Origin: JAPLYB01 sp964481435
GTDB taxonomy: Archaea > Nanobdellota > Nanobdellia > Pacearchaeales > UBA284
Direction: 5' to 3'
Length of the DNA stretch: 25,229 nt
Assembly: GCA_964481435.1 (NCBI GenBank)
Contig: CAYZTH010000011.1
Location: forward strand, 1-25,229
A program made the translations under genes and the position numbers. The notes under the pieces were generated by a model. The model was given only the letters and a program-made list of their open reading frames with translations. It made no database searches and was not told the origin of the DNA. Of the stretch, positions 15,559-22,440 are shown piece after piece; within the stretch, counting starts at the first letter, position 1, and every line of letters starts with the position of its first letter.

Positions 15559-16539
15559 TTAACTAGGGTCTCTAACTAGCCCAAAGGGGCTCCAAACCAT
15601 TACATACTCTTTATTGATTGTGGAAACATCGTAATCGCTATACTCCTGAATGAACTTTTCTCTGAATTCTGTGATTATCTTTTTCAGCTGTTCATTATTC
15701 TCTAAATGTAATTCTGCCAACAAGTCATATTTTCCAATTAATTCCATAGCAAACAAACATTTTCCAGTTTCTTCAAAGAACTTTATTATCTTCTTTCTTG
15801 AATTTGAATTTTTCAAGGAGATATTTACCTGAAAAAAGCTTAACCCTAGCTTATCAAAGTTTGGAGAGGTGACATAAGCAAGTATAATATTATCCTTCTC
15901 TAATTTTCTGAGCCTATACTTAACAACCTTTTGATCAATTTTAAGCTTCTCTGCAATTTCAATCAGGGATATTCTTGAATGATTTGTTATAATCTTTAAT
16001 ATTTCTTTATTAATCTCATCTAGAGGGTAATTTTCAAGTTCAAGGGAATAATTCCAATCTCTCTTCTCCACACCATCAAAGAGGAATCTTGAATTAAACC
16101 GGTGTGTATTCAAAAAAACCACAATGTCTTTTTCTTGAATAAATTGCCCGAATAACTTCATAAAATTATCCTGAAAATGTGCGACTTCATTGAAATTTTT
16201 AACCATTAAAAGAACAAAACAATCATACTGACCTTCAATACTAGCCAAATAAGCAATTTTCTCTTGATTAGTTACATAGTCAAATAGCTGTTTTTCTTTT
16301 TCTTGTGTTATGTTCCTGAATTTAATATAAAATTTAACATAGTAATATCCTAATTTAGAGGTATTAAAAATAGAATAAAATCCCTTAACAAATTTATTCT
16401 TAATCAAACGATTAATCCTAAAGTTAATTGTTTCTTTACTCTTTCTTAACTTCTTAGCTAACTGGCTAGCTGAAACTCTTGCATTCAAATCCAGTTCATA
16501 CATTATTTTCTTATCAAGCAAGTCTAATTCTTCATTCAT
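15559..16539 (-). CDS. Tandem (duplicated) Lrp/AsnC-family transcription regulator
   Basis: A 326-aa protein made of two complete Lrp-like modules in a row. Module 1 has a winged helix-turn-helix at about 5-55 (LDKKIMYELDLNARVSASQL) and a ligand-sensing alpha/beta (RAM-like) domain at about 66-150. Module 2 repeats the order, with HTH at about 173-222 (LDEINKEILKIITNHSRIS) and sensor domain at about 232-320. Typical Lrp proteins are about 150 aa and dimerise, so this one is an internal pseudo-dimer. The promoter (minus-strand CGAAATATTTAAAAAG) is centred about 27 nt before the ATG. It is divergent from the NDT/UbiA cluster, sharing under 100 bp of control DNA, and sits just upstream of deoxyhypusine synthase. 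Confidence 0.88.
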   Translation of the reverse strand: MNEELDLLDKKIMYELDLNARVSASQLAKKLRKSKETINFRINRLIKNKFVKGFYSIFNTSKLGYYYVKFYIKFRNITQEKEKQLFDYVTNQEKIAYLASIEGQYDCFVLLMVKNFNEVAHFQDNFMKLFGQFIQEKDIVVFLNTHRFNSRFLFDGVEKRDWNYSLELENYPLDEINKEILKIITNHSRISLIEIAEKLKIDQKVVKYRLRKLEKDNIILAYVTSPNFDKLGLSFFQVNISLKNSNSRKKIIKFFEETGKCLFAMELIGKYDLLAELHLENNEQLKKIITEFREKFIQEYSDYDVSTINKEYVMVWSPFGLVRDPS

Positions 16540-16559
16540 AATTAATCTAAATACACATA

Positions 16560-16613
16560 CTTTTTAAATATTTCGTATTTTGAGCAATATTTGGCTGATA
16601 AAATTAATATATC
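16560..16613. promoter_or_regulatory. Divergent promoter between the tandem Lrp gene and the NDT/UbiA cluster
   Basis: On the minus strand CGAAATATTTAAAAAG (16560-16575) is placed for a leaderless Lrp transcript from 16539. On the plus strand TTAATATATC (16604-16613) is centred 25 nt before ATG 16633. The two start codons are only 93 bp apart, so the Lrp protein could control both sides. Confidence 0.6.
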
Positions 16614-16632
16614 TACGTGTTGTCACTATACT

Positions 16633-17118
16633 ATGATAAATAATAAAATAAAAATTTACCTAAGTGCAAGAGTTTCAAAAGATGCTCAAAATTGGAATGA
16701 CCTAGTTAGTAATAGCTTAAAAAGACCAATAAGTGTTTTTATGCCCCAAAAACACACTCCAAGAGGGGATAAGCATGAGACCTTTCCTGTGGAAATTTAT
16801 CAACTTTGTGTAAATGCAATAAAAGAATCAGATATGTGCCTGGCACTCCCCCCGTATGGCAGAGACTGCGCTTGGGAGATTGGTTGGTATGCAAATTCAG
16901 ACAAACCTTTAATCATATTTGTTGAAAAAGAAATAGAATGGCTTAGAGATTGGATGATTAAAGGAGGAGCGGATTATATTGTAACAAATAACCTACAAAC
17001 ATACGAGATTCTTAAAGAAGATATTATCCTGAAAAACAAAAGCGTTATCTTTATTGAAGATATTGAACAACTAGGCCCGGTTCTAATCAAAATCTATAAT
17101 AAACATTATAAAAATTGA
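16633..17118 (+). CDS. Nucleoside 2-deoxyribosyltransferase-like protein
   Basis: A 161-aa single-domain protein with the flavodoxin-like NDT fold, a family that cleaves or exchanges N-glycosidic bonds of (deoxy)nucleosides. The first strand KIKIYLSAR (5-13) corresponds to the xxIYLAGP opening. The block PPYGRDCAWEIGWYANSDKP (73-92) carries the likely catalytic Glu82 and the family's D-G-T-x-x-E-x-G pattern in modified form. An open TTG start exists at 16591, but the TATA box at 16604-16613 lies inside that stretch and is exactly 25 nt before ATG 16633, so I chose the ATG. It is followed after 3 bp by the UbiA-like gene, implying an operon. The substrate is unknown; NMN, nucleotide-sugar or base-modifying roles are equally open. 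Confidence 0.75.
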   Translation: MINNKIKIYLSARVSKDAQNWNDLVSNSLKRPISVFMPQKHTPRGDKHETFPVEIYQLCVNAIKESDMCLALPPYGRDCAWEIGWYANSDKPLIIFVEKEIEWLRDWMIKGGADYIVTNNLQTYEILKEDIILKNKSVIFIEDIEQLGPVLIKIYNKHYKN

Positions 17119-17121
17119 AAA

Positions 17122-17973
17122 ATGTTCAAGCAACTTTTAAATTTAAGGCCATACAGCTGGATTGACTTAATTTTTTTAGGGGTTTTAGCAAAGTTTTCTA
17201 TATCTAGTCAATTTATATTTTCAATAAAAGATATTTGGTTCCCAATATGCTTGCTTTCGTTATGGTTTTTCTTTAATATTCTTCTAGAGAAAAAACATAG
17301 TTATAGTTACAGAGCAAAATCAAAAGTAATTTTTGCTTTTTTATCTTTGTTAATTTCAGTGGTAATTGGCCTAGTTTTAAACCCATTATCCTTAATTCCT
17401 TTAACATTTTCAGTTATACTTGTTTTTTTCTATTTACAAAAGAATAAAGACAAATTTTTTGGTAGCTTAAGTGGACTTTTTCGAGGATTAATTCAATCTT
17501 GTTATTTTGTTTATGCCATTTTGCTTTATACGAATCACATATCTCAGTTAACCTTGTTTATTACTCTAGTCATCTTCTTAATTTACTTTGCAAGAGCGCT
17601 TATTGGAGATTTAAGGGATTTTAAACATAATAAAGACGCGAATAAACAAACAATTCCTACACTTATTGGAAAATTTAATTCAATAGCGATTATAGAATTT
17701 TTATTATTTCTATCGGCCCTCCTCTTGTCTCTAAAAATCTATTTTTGGATTACAATTCCATTAATTCTACTGGCAATTTCATTACTATTATTCAAAAATT
17801 ACTATTTTTTACATCAATTAACCATTATAACAACAATGTTTTTTTCCCTAAACCTTGTCTTTTATTTCCTTGGGATAAACCTCTGGTTAATTAATTTAGC
17901 ATATCTTGGAATTATTCTTAATATGTTATTTTATCCTTTATTAGAAAGAAAATCAAATCCGGACTTTAAATGA
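17122..17973 (+). CDS. UbiA-superfamily prenyltransferase-like membrane protein (degenerate motifs)
   Basis: A 283-aa integral membrane protein with about 8-9 hydrophobic helices. UbiA enzymes transfer an isoprenoid chain using two Asp-rich motifs. The opening LRPYSWIDLIFLG (8-20) fits the family. The second motif is recognisable as GDLRDFKHNKDANKQTIPTL (162-181), with Asp163 and Asp166 kept but the third Asp replaced by Asn170. The first motif (NDxxDxxxD) is reduced to N52-I-L-L-E56-K-K-H, losing its key aspartates. It may be an altered prenyltransferase (UbiA-type decaprenyl-phosphate phosphoribosyltransferase and archaeal DGGGP synthase are relatives) or a non-catalytic homologue. It is the middle gene of a three-gene cluster, 3 bp after the NDT-like gene and 9 bp before the 50-aa gene. 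Confidence 0.72.
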   Translation: MFKQLLNLRPYSWIDLIFLGVLAKFSISSQFIFSIKDIWFPICLLSLWFFFNILLEKKHSYSYRAKSKVIFAFLSLLISVVIGLVLNPLSLIPLTFSVILVFFYLQKNKDKFFGSLSGLFRGLIQSCYFVYAILLYTNHISQLTLFITLVIFLIYFARALIGDLRDFKHNKDANKQTIPTLIGKFNSIAIIEFLLFLSALLLSLKIYFWITIPLILLAISLLLFKNYYFLHQLTIITTMFFSLNLVFYFLGINLWLINLAYLGIILNMLFYPLLERKSNPDFK

Positions 17974-17982
17974 CCGTTTAAA

Positions 17983-18135
17983 ATGCGCACCCTAACAATT
18001 CATCCAAATGAAACCTTACCATCAGAAGGACTCTTTCTAGTTAATCCAACATGGATCCACTTGGATGAAAAAGAAATCCAAGAAAAGCTCGAAAATGGTG
18101 AGAAGTTGTTTAAAGTTAAGATTGAAAAGGTTTGA
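17983..18135 (+). CDS. Small hypothetical protein (50 aa), third gene of the NDT/UbiA cluster
   Basis: A 50-codon frame from ATG 17983 to TGA 18133-18135, starting MRTLTIHPNETLPSEGLFLV. It looks like a compact folded beta-plus-helix domain: a strand-like start, LFLVNPTWIHLD in the middle, then a charged helix (EKEIQEKLENGEK) and a strand-like tail (LFKVKIEKV). No cysteine motif or membrane helix is present. I do not recognise the family. It starts 9 bp after the UbiA-like stop and ends 10 bp before the convergent DHH gene, so it is most likely translated from the same message. Its usual lysine-rich composition matches the genome. Confidence 0.68.
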   Translation: MRTLTIHPNETLPSEGLFLVNPTWIHLDEKEIQEKLENGEKLFKVKIEKV

Positions 18136-18145
18136 GAGCGAGAGC

Positions 18146-19222
18146 TCAAGGACCAATAGTAACTGGCCTTGACTCGAACCGGTTCAGAAGCCTAAAGAGA
18201 TTTCTTTTGAAATTCCTTAAATCTTGGAGTTGGAATGTCGCTCCCACTGCATTCTCGTGTCCGCCGCAGGAACTTTCAATCCCTTGCAATGCTTTTTGAG
18301 CTAGGTCTCGAACATTAATCAGACCTCGAAGAGAACAATTAACTTTTGTTCCTTTAATATATGTCACAACAACTATTTTTTCAGAGTATTTGTAAAATAA
18401 TTCATTAGCTAGTTCGCTGGATAGGGAGAGGTCGCCACCGTACTGGAAGAATAAAAGTTTTGAGCTTCTTGAGGCTATTTCTTCTGCCTTTTTCATGAGA
18501 GTTCCGTATTTTTTATTTATCTGAAAATATCTCTTGTATATGGGGTAGAGTTTTTTATTTTCCTCATTAATCTGATTTGGGGTAGTGACATCAAGCATTA
18601 TCTTTATCATTTTAACTATGGCACTGGTCTTGTCTTTTAGGGCAAAGTCCAAGATTCTAGTTATTCGGCCTATTGGAGTTTCGTAGAGTGCTTTGGCTGA
18701 ATTCTGGGTATATGGGAAAAGGTCTGGAAATTCTTTTGAAAAAGCCTCTGCAAATTCAGGAACAAACCAATCTCTTATACAGCCCAACATTGCAATCCAT
18801 TCATAAGTCCTATTGTTGATTATCTTGTAAGCCCAGTAGGCGGTTGGTCTGTTATCTCTCTGGGGATTATCTAGGGGGTTGTAATAGGATATGCTGTCAT
18901 CTCGCGTATTCGAAGGGATTGGGTGATGATCAAGCCAGACAATATGAATCCCGCGTTCTTTAGCAGCTTCAATGAAATCCTGAGAAATTAATGGCTTGTC
19001 AAGAACCACAATCAGGTCAGGCTGGAATTCATCTAACTTCCTTATATACTGTTGATTCAAAGAAGGATAACTTTTTATTGCAACGCCTTTTCCACGGCCA
19101 AAGAATTTTCTTATAATCAGGAAAGCAGCTAGACCATCAACATCGTTATCAAAGAAATATACCGGGTTTGATGCCCTCTCTAGCCTTGATTTAAAATCTT
19201 CAATTTGGTCTTGTGTTAACAT
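18146..19222 (-). CDS. DHH/DHHA1 family phosphoesterase (RecJ/GAN-like)
   Basis: A 358-aa manganese-dependent phosphoesterase of the DHH superfamily. The metal ligands are in DNDVDG (25-30), Asp75 in VVLDKP and the DHH signature WLDHHPIP (96-103). The DHHA1 substrate-binding domain carries the GGH motif at 320-322 within SSCGGHENAVGATF. The size and motif set fit the archaeal RecJ-like group (GAN-type nuclease and relatives), which acts on single-stranded DNA or oligonucleotides in replication and repair. A nanoRNase or cyclic-dinucleotide-related phosphodiesterase is also possible, notable because a diadenylate cyclase gene lies 0.7 kb away on the same strand. A TATA-like CTTATATATTTTTAAAC lies about 40-50 nt before the ATG. 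Confidence 0.87.
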   Translation of the reverse strand: MLTQDQIEDFKSRLERASNPVYFFDNDVDGLAAFLIIRKFFGRGKGVAIKSYPSLNQQYIRKLDEFQPDLIVVLDKPLISQDFIEAAKERGIHIVWLDHHPIPSNTRDDSISYYNPLDNPQRDNRPTAYWAYKIINNRTYEWIAMLGCIRDWFVPEFAEAFSKEFPDLFPYTQNSAKALYETPIGRITRILDFALKDKTSAIVKMIKIMLDVTTPNQINEENKKLYPIYKRYFQINKKYGTLMKKAEEIASRSSKLLFFQYGGDLSLSSELANELFYKYSEKIVVVTYIKGTKVNCSLRGLINVRDLAQKALQGIESSCGGHENAVGATFQLQDLRNFKRNLFRLLNRFESRPVTIGP

Positions 19223-19356
19223 TTTTCTAATAAAATGTAGAGTTTTGGGGTTTAAAAATATATAAGAATGGCCTAAGACTGAGGTAGTTCCCCATAGTGC
19301 TCGGAAGTAGAATTTAATTTCTTGTTTATCTTGTTACTATAAAGTGGTTATTTATA

Positions 19357-19372
19357 GAAAGATTTATAAAAC
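19357..19372 (+). promoter_or_regulatory. BRE/TATA promoter of the 162-aa orphan gene
   Basis: GAAAGATTTATAAAAC, centred about 33 nt before ATG 19399. It is another copy of the GAAAG-N-TTTAWAAA element. A second weak TATA (TTATAAACC) follows near 19380. The divergent interval 19223-19398 shows nothing else I can support. Confidence 0.6.
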
Positions 19373-19398
19373 TATTTTTCTTATAAACCCGTAGGAAA

Positions 19399-19887
19399 AT
19401 GATAGACAAATTAGAAAGAATTTTAACAATTAGACGCGGTGGCACAAATTTTATGAATCAACGCTTCAATCCAGAAGTGGACACGAAGGTGTATTCTGGA
19501 AGAGACTTTCACGGGGGTTATGCGGTTTGCCAATCGGTTAAAAGCCTCCAAGAGGGACGAGGAAGAGTTAGTGGCAATCTTGTCCGAACAGATTATTGGG
19601 GGGTTGCTCTAAACGCTAAATCTCAAAGGCCGGACCAAGGGGATCCAAGCATAGATGCAGCAAAAGAAATTAAACCTTCTTCTTATGACGTCTGGATACC
19701 ACAAACTCCTGAAGATGCTCGAGAGTTTACAATGTTCTTAAGAGGAATTGGAATTACTCAACCAGTAACCTTCTTTCCTAGAAATTATTCTACGCCCATG
19801 CCCAAAGAATCATTAGGAAAAGAAATTTGGATGAATATGAACCCTGGGCAAGCATACAAACTAACGGGAAGTAAATCTAATAAATAA
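19399..19887 (+). CDS. Hypothetical protein (162 aa)
   Basis: I do not recognise this protein. It is soluble-looking, has no signal peptide, and a single Cys at about residue 44. Visible features are an Arg/Gly-rich opening (LTIRRGGTNF, 9-18), a GRDFHGGY segment (34-41) and a C-terminal half with alternating strands and helices (SYDVWIPQTPEDAREFTMFL). An internal ATG at 19453 (MNQRFN) is a possible alternative start. The gene has a good BRE/TATA promoter and converges on disA with a 54-bp gap, so it is expressed alone. No functional link to its neighbours is visible. Confidence 0.7.
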   Translation: MIDKLERILTIRRGGTNFMNQRFNPEVDTKVYSGRDFHGGYAVCQSVKSLQEGRGRVSGNLVRTDYWGVALNAKSQRPDQGDPSIDAAKEIKPSSYDVWIPQTPEDAREFTMFLRGIGITQPVTFFPRNYSTPMPKESLGKEIWMNMNPGQAYKLTGSKSNK

Positions 19888-19941
19888 ATCTCAAATTTCT
19901 TCTGCTAAGAAAAACCCACATAAATTCACCTAATTGCTAAA

Positions 19942-21126
19942 CTACAACTTAGCAATCAGCTCGTTTTTAAGCTTTTTGATTTCCTCAAGAATCTCAAAAG
20001 CCTCTTTCTTCTCTATTCCTGATTGCTCTACAAAAGCATCAATAGGCATATCAAAAAGTTCTTTGAGATTGAATTTCTTTATCAATATCTCGGTTTTTGC
20101 GGGCGATAAAGCTTTTATCTTGGATAAAAAGCGATAGCCTTTTGGGGAGACTTTTTCATCCAAGGAGGAATAACCCAGAGCTACGGCAATGTTGCTTGGA
20201 TCTAATAGGGAATCATAAGAAAAGTTTGAAAGAGATTTCCTAATTCTTTTTGTTGAAACTTTCTTTTTATAATCTCTAACTATTAACATGTACTCTTTTT
20301 CAATATCTTTTATGAGCTCTTTAAATTCTATCTCTAACATTCCTGCTTCTTTTCCAAGTTCGATAAGATGTCTTCTAATTTCTTTTTCAATCCTCACGAT
20401 TATCTCTATTCTCTGCAAAAGGATGGTTATATCATAGACTTCTGCGAAACCCATTATCTCTAAGAAATTCAGCTTGGTCATCAACTCATCAACAACCTGC
20501 CGGTACTTTCTCATGTTCTCAAGAGTTGACCTCGCTCGGGATAACAAGTTTTCAAGTTCCTTTAATTGATATTTTACATTTCCATAATATATTGTTTTCA
20601 AGCCGGTTCTCTGAGAGACAGCTATAGCTAATTGTCCTGTTTGTTTGGCTGTTCTTTCTGCTGCTTGATGCCTAGAACCTGTCTCACTTGTTTTTATGTC
20701 TGGGTCAGGGACCATCAGGGCTGAAGAGTATAGAATTCTGGACATTTTTGAATCTAGAACTATGGCCCCATCCATCTTTGAGAGCTCTGCTACTCGGTTA
20801 GAGGTAAACTTACAGTCAAGAGAGAACCCACCACGGATAATCTTTAAGATGTCTTCATTACCAACTACCATCAGGGCCCCTGTGCCTGCATGAGCTATCT
20901 TCTCTATTGCCGTTCTCAGGGGAGTCCCAAATGAGACAAACTTGAGAACATCGGTAATCTCTGGACCCTTGGTTGTGGAGATAAGTTTTTGCTGGACAAG
21001 CTCTTTTTTACCTGATTTTTTATCTTCATCCATTATGCCCTTGGGAATATCGAGTTCTTTTATGCTCCCTATGTCTTTCATCTCTTTTAATACCTTAATT
21101 TCCTTAGTTTCTTCATCATTCACCAT
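19942..21126 (-). CDS. disA: DisA-type diadenylate cyclase
   Basis: Makes cyclic di-AMP from two ATP. The 394-aa protein shows full DisA architecture. The DAC domain (about 60-180) has GALMVVG (83-89), the catalytic DGA motif at 119-121 in KMDGAIVLD and the ATP-binding block MVPDPDIKTSETGSRHQAAE (138-157), where the usual RHRTAER is RHQAAER. A long helical spine (about 190-310) and a C-terminal helix-hairpin-helix DNA-binding domain (about 325-390) follow. In bacteria DisA scans DNA for branched structures. An N-terminal extension of about 50 charged residues precedes the domain. Archaeal c-di-AMP synthesis is usually by DacZ, so a complete DisA suggests transfer from bacteria or an ancient DPANN trait (inference). 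The DHH phosphoesterase at 18146-19222 is a candidate partner for turnover. Confidence 0.94.
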   Translation of the reverse strand: MVNDEETKEIKVLKEMKDIGSIKELDIPKGIMDEDKKSGKKELVQQKLISTTKGPEITDVLKFVSFGTPLRTAIEKIAHAGTGALMVVGNEDILKIIRGGFSLDCKFTSNRVAELSKMDGAIVLDSKMSRILYSSALMVPDPDIKTSETGSRHQAAERTAKQTGQLAIAVSQRTGLKTIYYGNVKYQLKELENLLSRARSTLENMRKYRQVVDELMTKLNFLEIMGFAEVYDITILLQRIEIIVRIEKEIRRHLIELGKEAGMLEIEFKELIKDIEKEYMLIVRDYKKKVSTKRIRKSLSNFSYDSLLDPSNIAVALGYSSLDEKVSPKGYRFLSKIKALSPAKTEILIKKFNLKELFDMPIDAFVEQSGIEKKEAFEILEEIKKLKNELIAKL

Positions 21127-21251
21127 TTTTTAAGATTTTTCTAGGATTTGGCTTTTTGGGCTTTTATCTCTTTTATTTCTAAAGTATGGAAAAGTATAAA
21201 AGTCCTTCTTTTTATATTTATCTTATAGTAAGACAGAAGAGTATTTAAAAA

Positions 21252-21908
21252 ATGGGGTTGAATGAAGTGATTTTTCCAGAGTATAAAGCAAAGACTTTCT
21301 TATCCAAGTACATACCCGTGTCAAAAGATGAGGTTCTAGACCTGAAAAAAGCCCAATTAATCCTGAAAAATCGCGCTATTGGAGAAATTAAGTTTCCGAT
21401 TGTACTAAAAATTGTCTCAGATTCTGTTTTACATAAGACCGATATAGGCGGAGTCAAGATAGCATATAATTCTGATGAATTTTTCAAACATCTTGAATTC
21501 CTATTGGGAATATCCAAGAAATTTAAGGCCCAAGGAATTTTGGTTGAGGAATTTATCAGCGGCCAAGAGCTCATAATCGGCTTAAAAAAAGATGATACCT
21601 TCGGCCATATCATTGGTTTGGGAATTGGGGGAGTTTTTGTTGAAGTCCTTAAAAGTATAAGTTTCAGGAAGTGCCCGATTGATGAAGAGGATTTTGATTC
21701 AATGCTTGAGGATATAAAAGGCAGGGAAATACTGTTTGCGAGAAAGAGACAAGTTAATCTCGATTCTTTAAAAAAAGCATGCATCTCAATATCAAAAATC
21801 CCTGAAACACCACTAGGGAAGAAGATTCTCGAACTTGATGTCAATCCATTTATGTTAAATGAACAAGAGGGTAAGGCGGTTGATGCGAGAATCGTGTTTG
21901 AAAAATAA
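21252..21908 (+). CDS. acdB: ADP-forming acyl-CoA synthetase, beta subunit
   Basis: The ATP-grasp subunit (218 aa, normal length for a separate beta chain) of the ADP-forming acetyl/acyl-CoA synthetase, which makes acid plus ATP from acyl-CoA, ADP and phosphate. Typical features are the FPEYKAKTFLSKYIPVSK start (8-25), FPIVLKIVSDSVLHKTDIGG (48-67) with the family HK(S/T)DxGGV motif, GQELIIGLKKDDTFGHIIGL and the ELDVNPFML magnesium-site tail. It is the first gene of a plus-strand trio: a GNAT begins 5 nt after its stop and the alpha subunit follows. A TATA-like element (AAAGTATAAAAG) lies near 21190-21200. Confidence 0.92.
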   Translation: MGLNEVIFPEYKAKTFLSKYIPVSKDEVLDLKKAQLILKNRAIGEIKFPIVLKIVSDSVLHKTDIGGVKIAYNSDEFFKHLEFLLGISKKFKAQGILVEEFISGQELIIGLKKDDTFGHIIGLGIGGVFVEVLKSISFRKCPIDEEDFDSMLEDIKGREILFARKRQVNLDSLKKACISISKIPETPLGKKILELDVNPFMLNEQEGKAVDARIVFEK

Positions 21909-21912
21909 AAAG

Positions 21913-22440
21913 ATGATAATCAAAACAAAAAGATTAATTTTGAGATCCTGGAAAAAGGGAGATGAGAAAGAATTAATTGAGAATATAAGCAATCCGAATG
22001 TTTCAAAGTTCTTATCTGAAGTGCCTTGCCCATATAAAATGAAAGATGCAAAAGAGTGGCTAAAGATCTCTAAAGAAAAAAATGTTTTTGCTTTTGCGAT
22101 AATTCTGGAGTCTGAAAAGCAGATAGTTGGTGGAATAGGATTACACGATACTAACAAGTTTAAAGGAATCTCTGAGCTTGGCTACTGGTTGGGAGAGAAA
22201 TACCATAGACAAGGAATTATGTCTGAAGCGTCTAGGGCCGTTTTAGATTTCGCTTTTAAAAAATTAAAACTTAGAAGAGTTTATGCTTATGCCTATATCA
22301 AAAATGAAGCATCAAATTCTTTGCTCAAAAAATTAGGATTCAAATATGAGGGAATGATGAGAAAGCATGCCAGGGCAAAGTCAACTGGAAAAATCCACGA
22401 CTGCAATGTTTATGGATTATTAAAGGAGGAATGGAAATAA
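21913..22440 (+). CDS. RimJ/RimL-type GNAT acetyltransferase within the acd cluster
   Basis: A 175-aa GNAT of the RimJ/RimL group, which acetylates protein N-termini, amino groups or small amines using acetyl-CoA. It opens with MIIKTKRLILRSWKKGDEKE, the standard first strand and helix. Motif A is the segment ELGYWLGEKYHRQGIMSEAS, with RQGIMS as the CoA pyrophosphate loop, followed by the YIKNEASNSLLKKLGFKYEG segment typical of this group. The frame extends 18 codons upstream into acdB, but ATG 21913 gives the family start and is 5 nt after the acdB stop. Its last codons overlap the first possible start of the alpha-subunit gene by 10 bp. Its placement between two acyl-CoA synthetase subunits recalls the synthetase-GNAT fusion of Pat-type protein acetyltransferases. 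Confidence 0.88.
   Translation: MIIKTKRLILRSWKKGDEKELIENISNPNVSKFLSEVPCPYKMKDAKEWLKISKEKNVFAFAIILESEKQIVGGIGLHDTNKFKGISELGYWLGEKYHRQGIMSEASRAVLDFAFKKLKLRRVYAYAYIKNEASNSLLKKLGFKYEGMMRKHARAKSTGKIHDCNVYGLLKEEWK

Noticed and set aside
19223..19398. C/D-box small RNA between the DHH and orphan genes
   Set aside because: A CTGA box occurs, but no RTGATGA box C at a suitable distance was found.
21245..21844. 199-codon open frame on the minus strand
   Set aside because: It lies wholly antisense to acdB, whose motifs are unambiguous, and its product is a Ser/Phe/Ile-rich string without family features.
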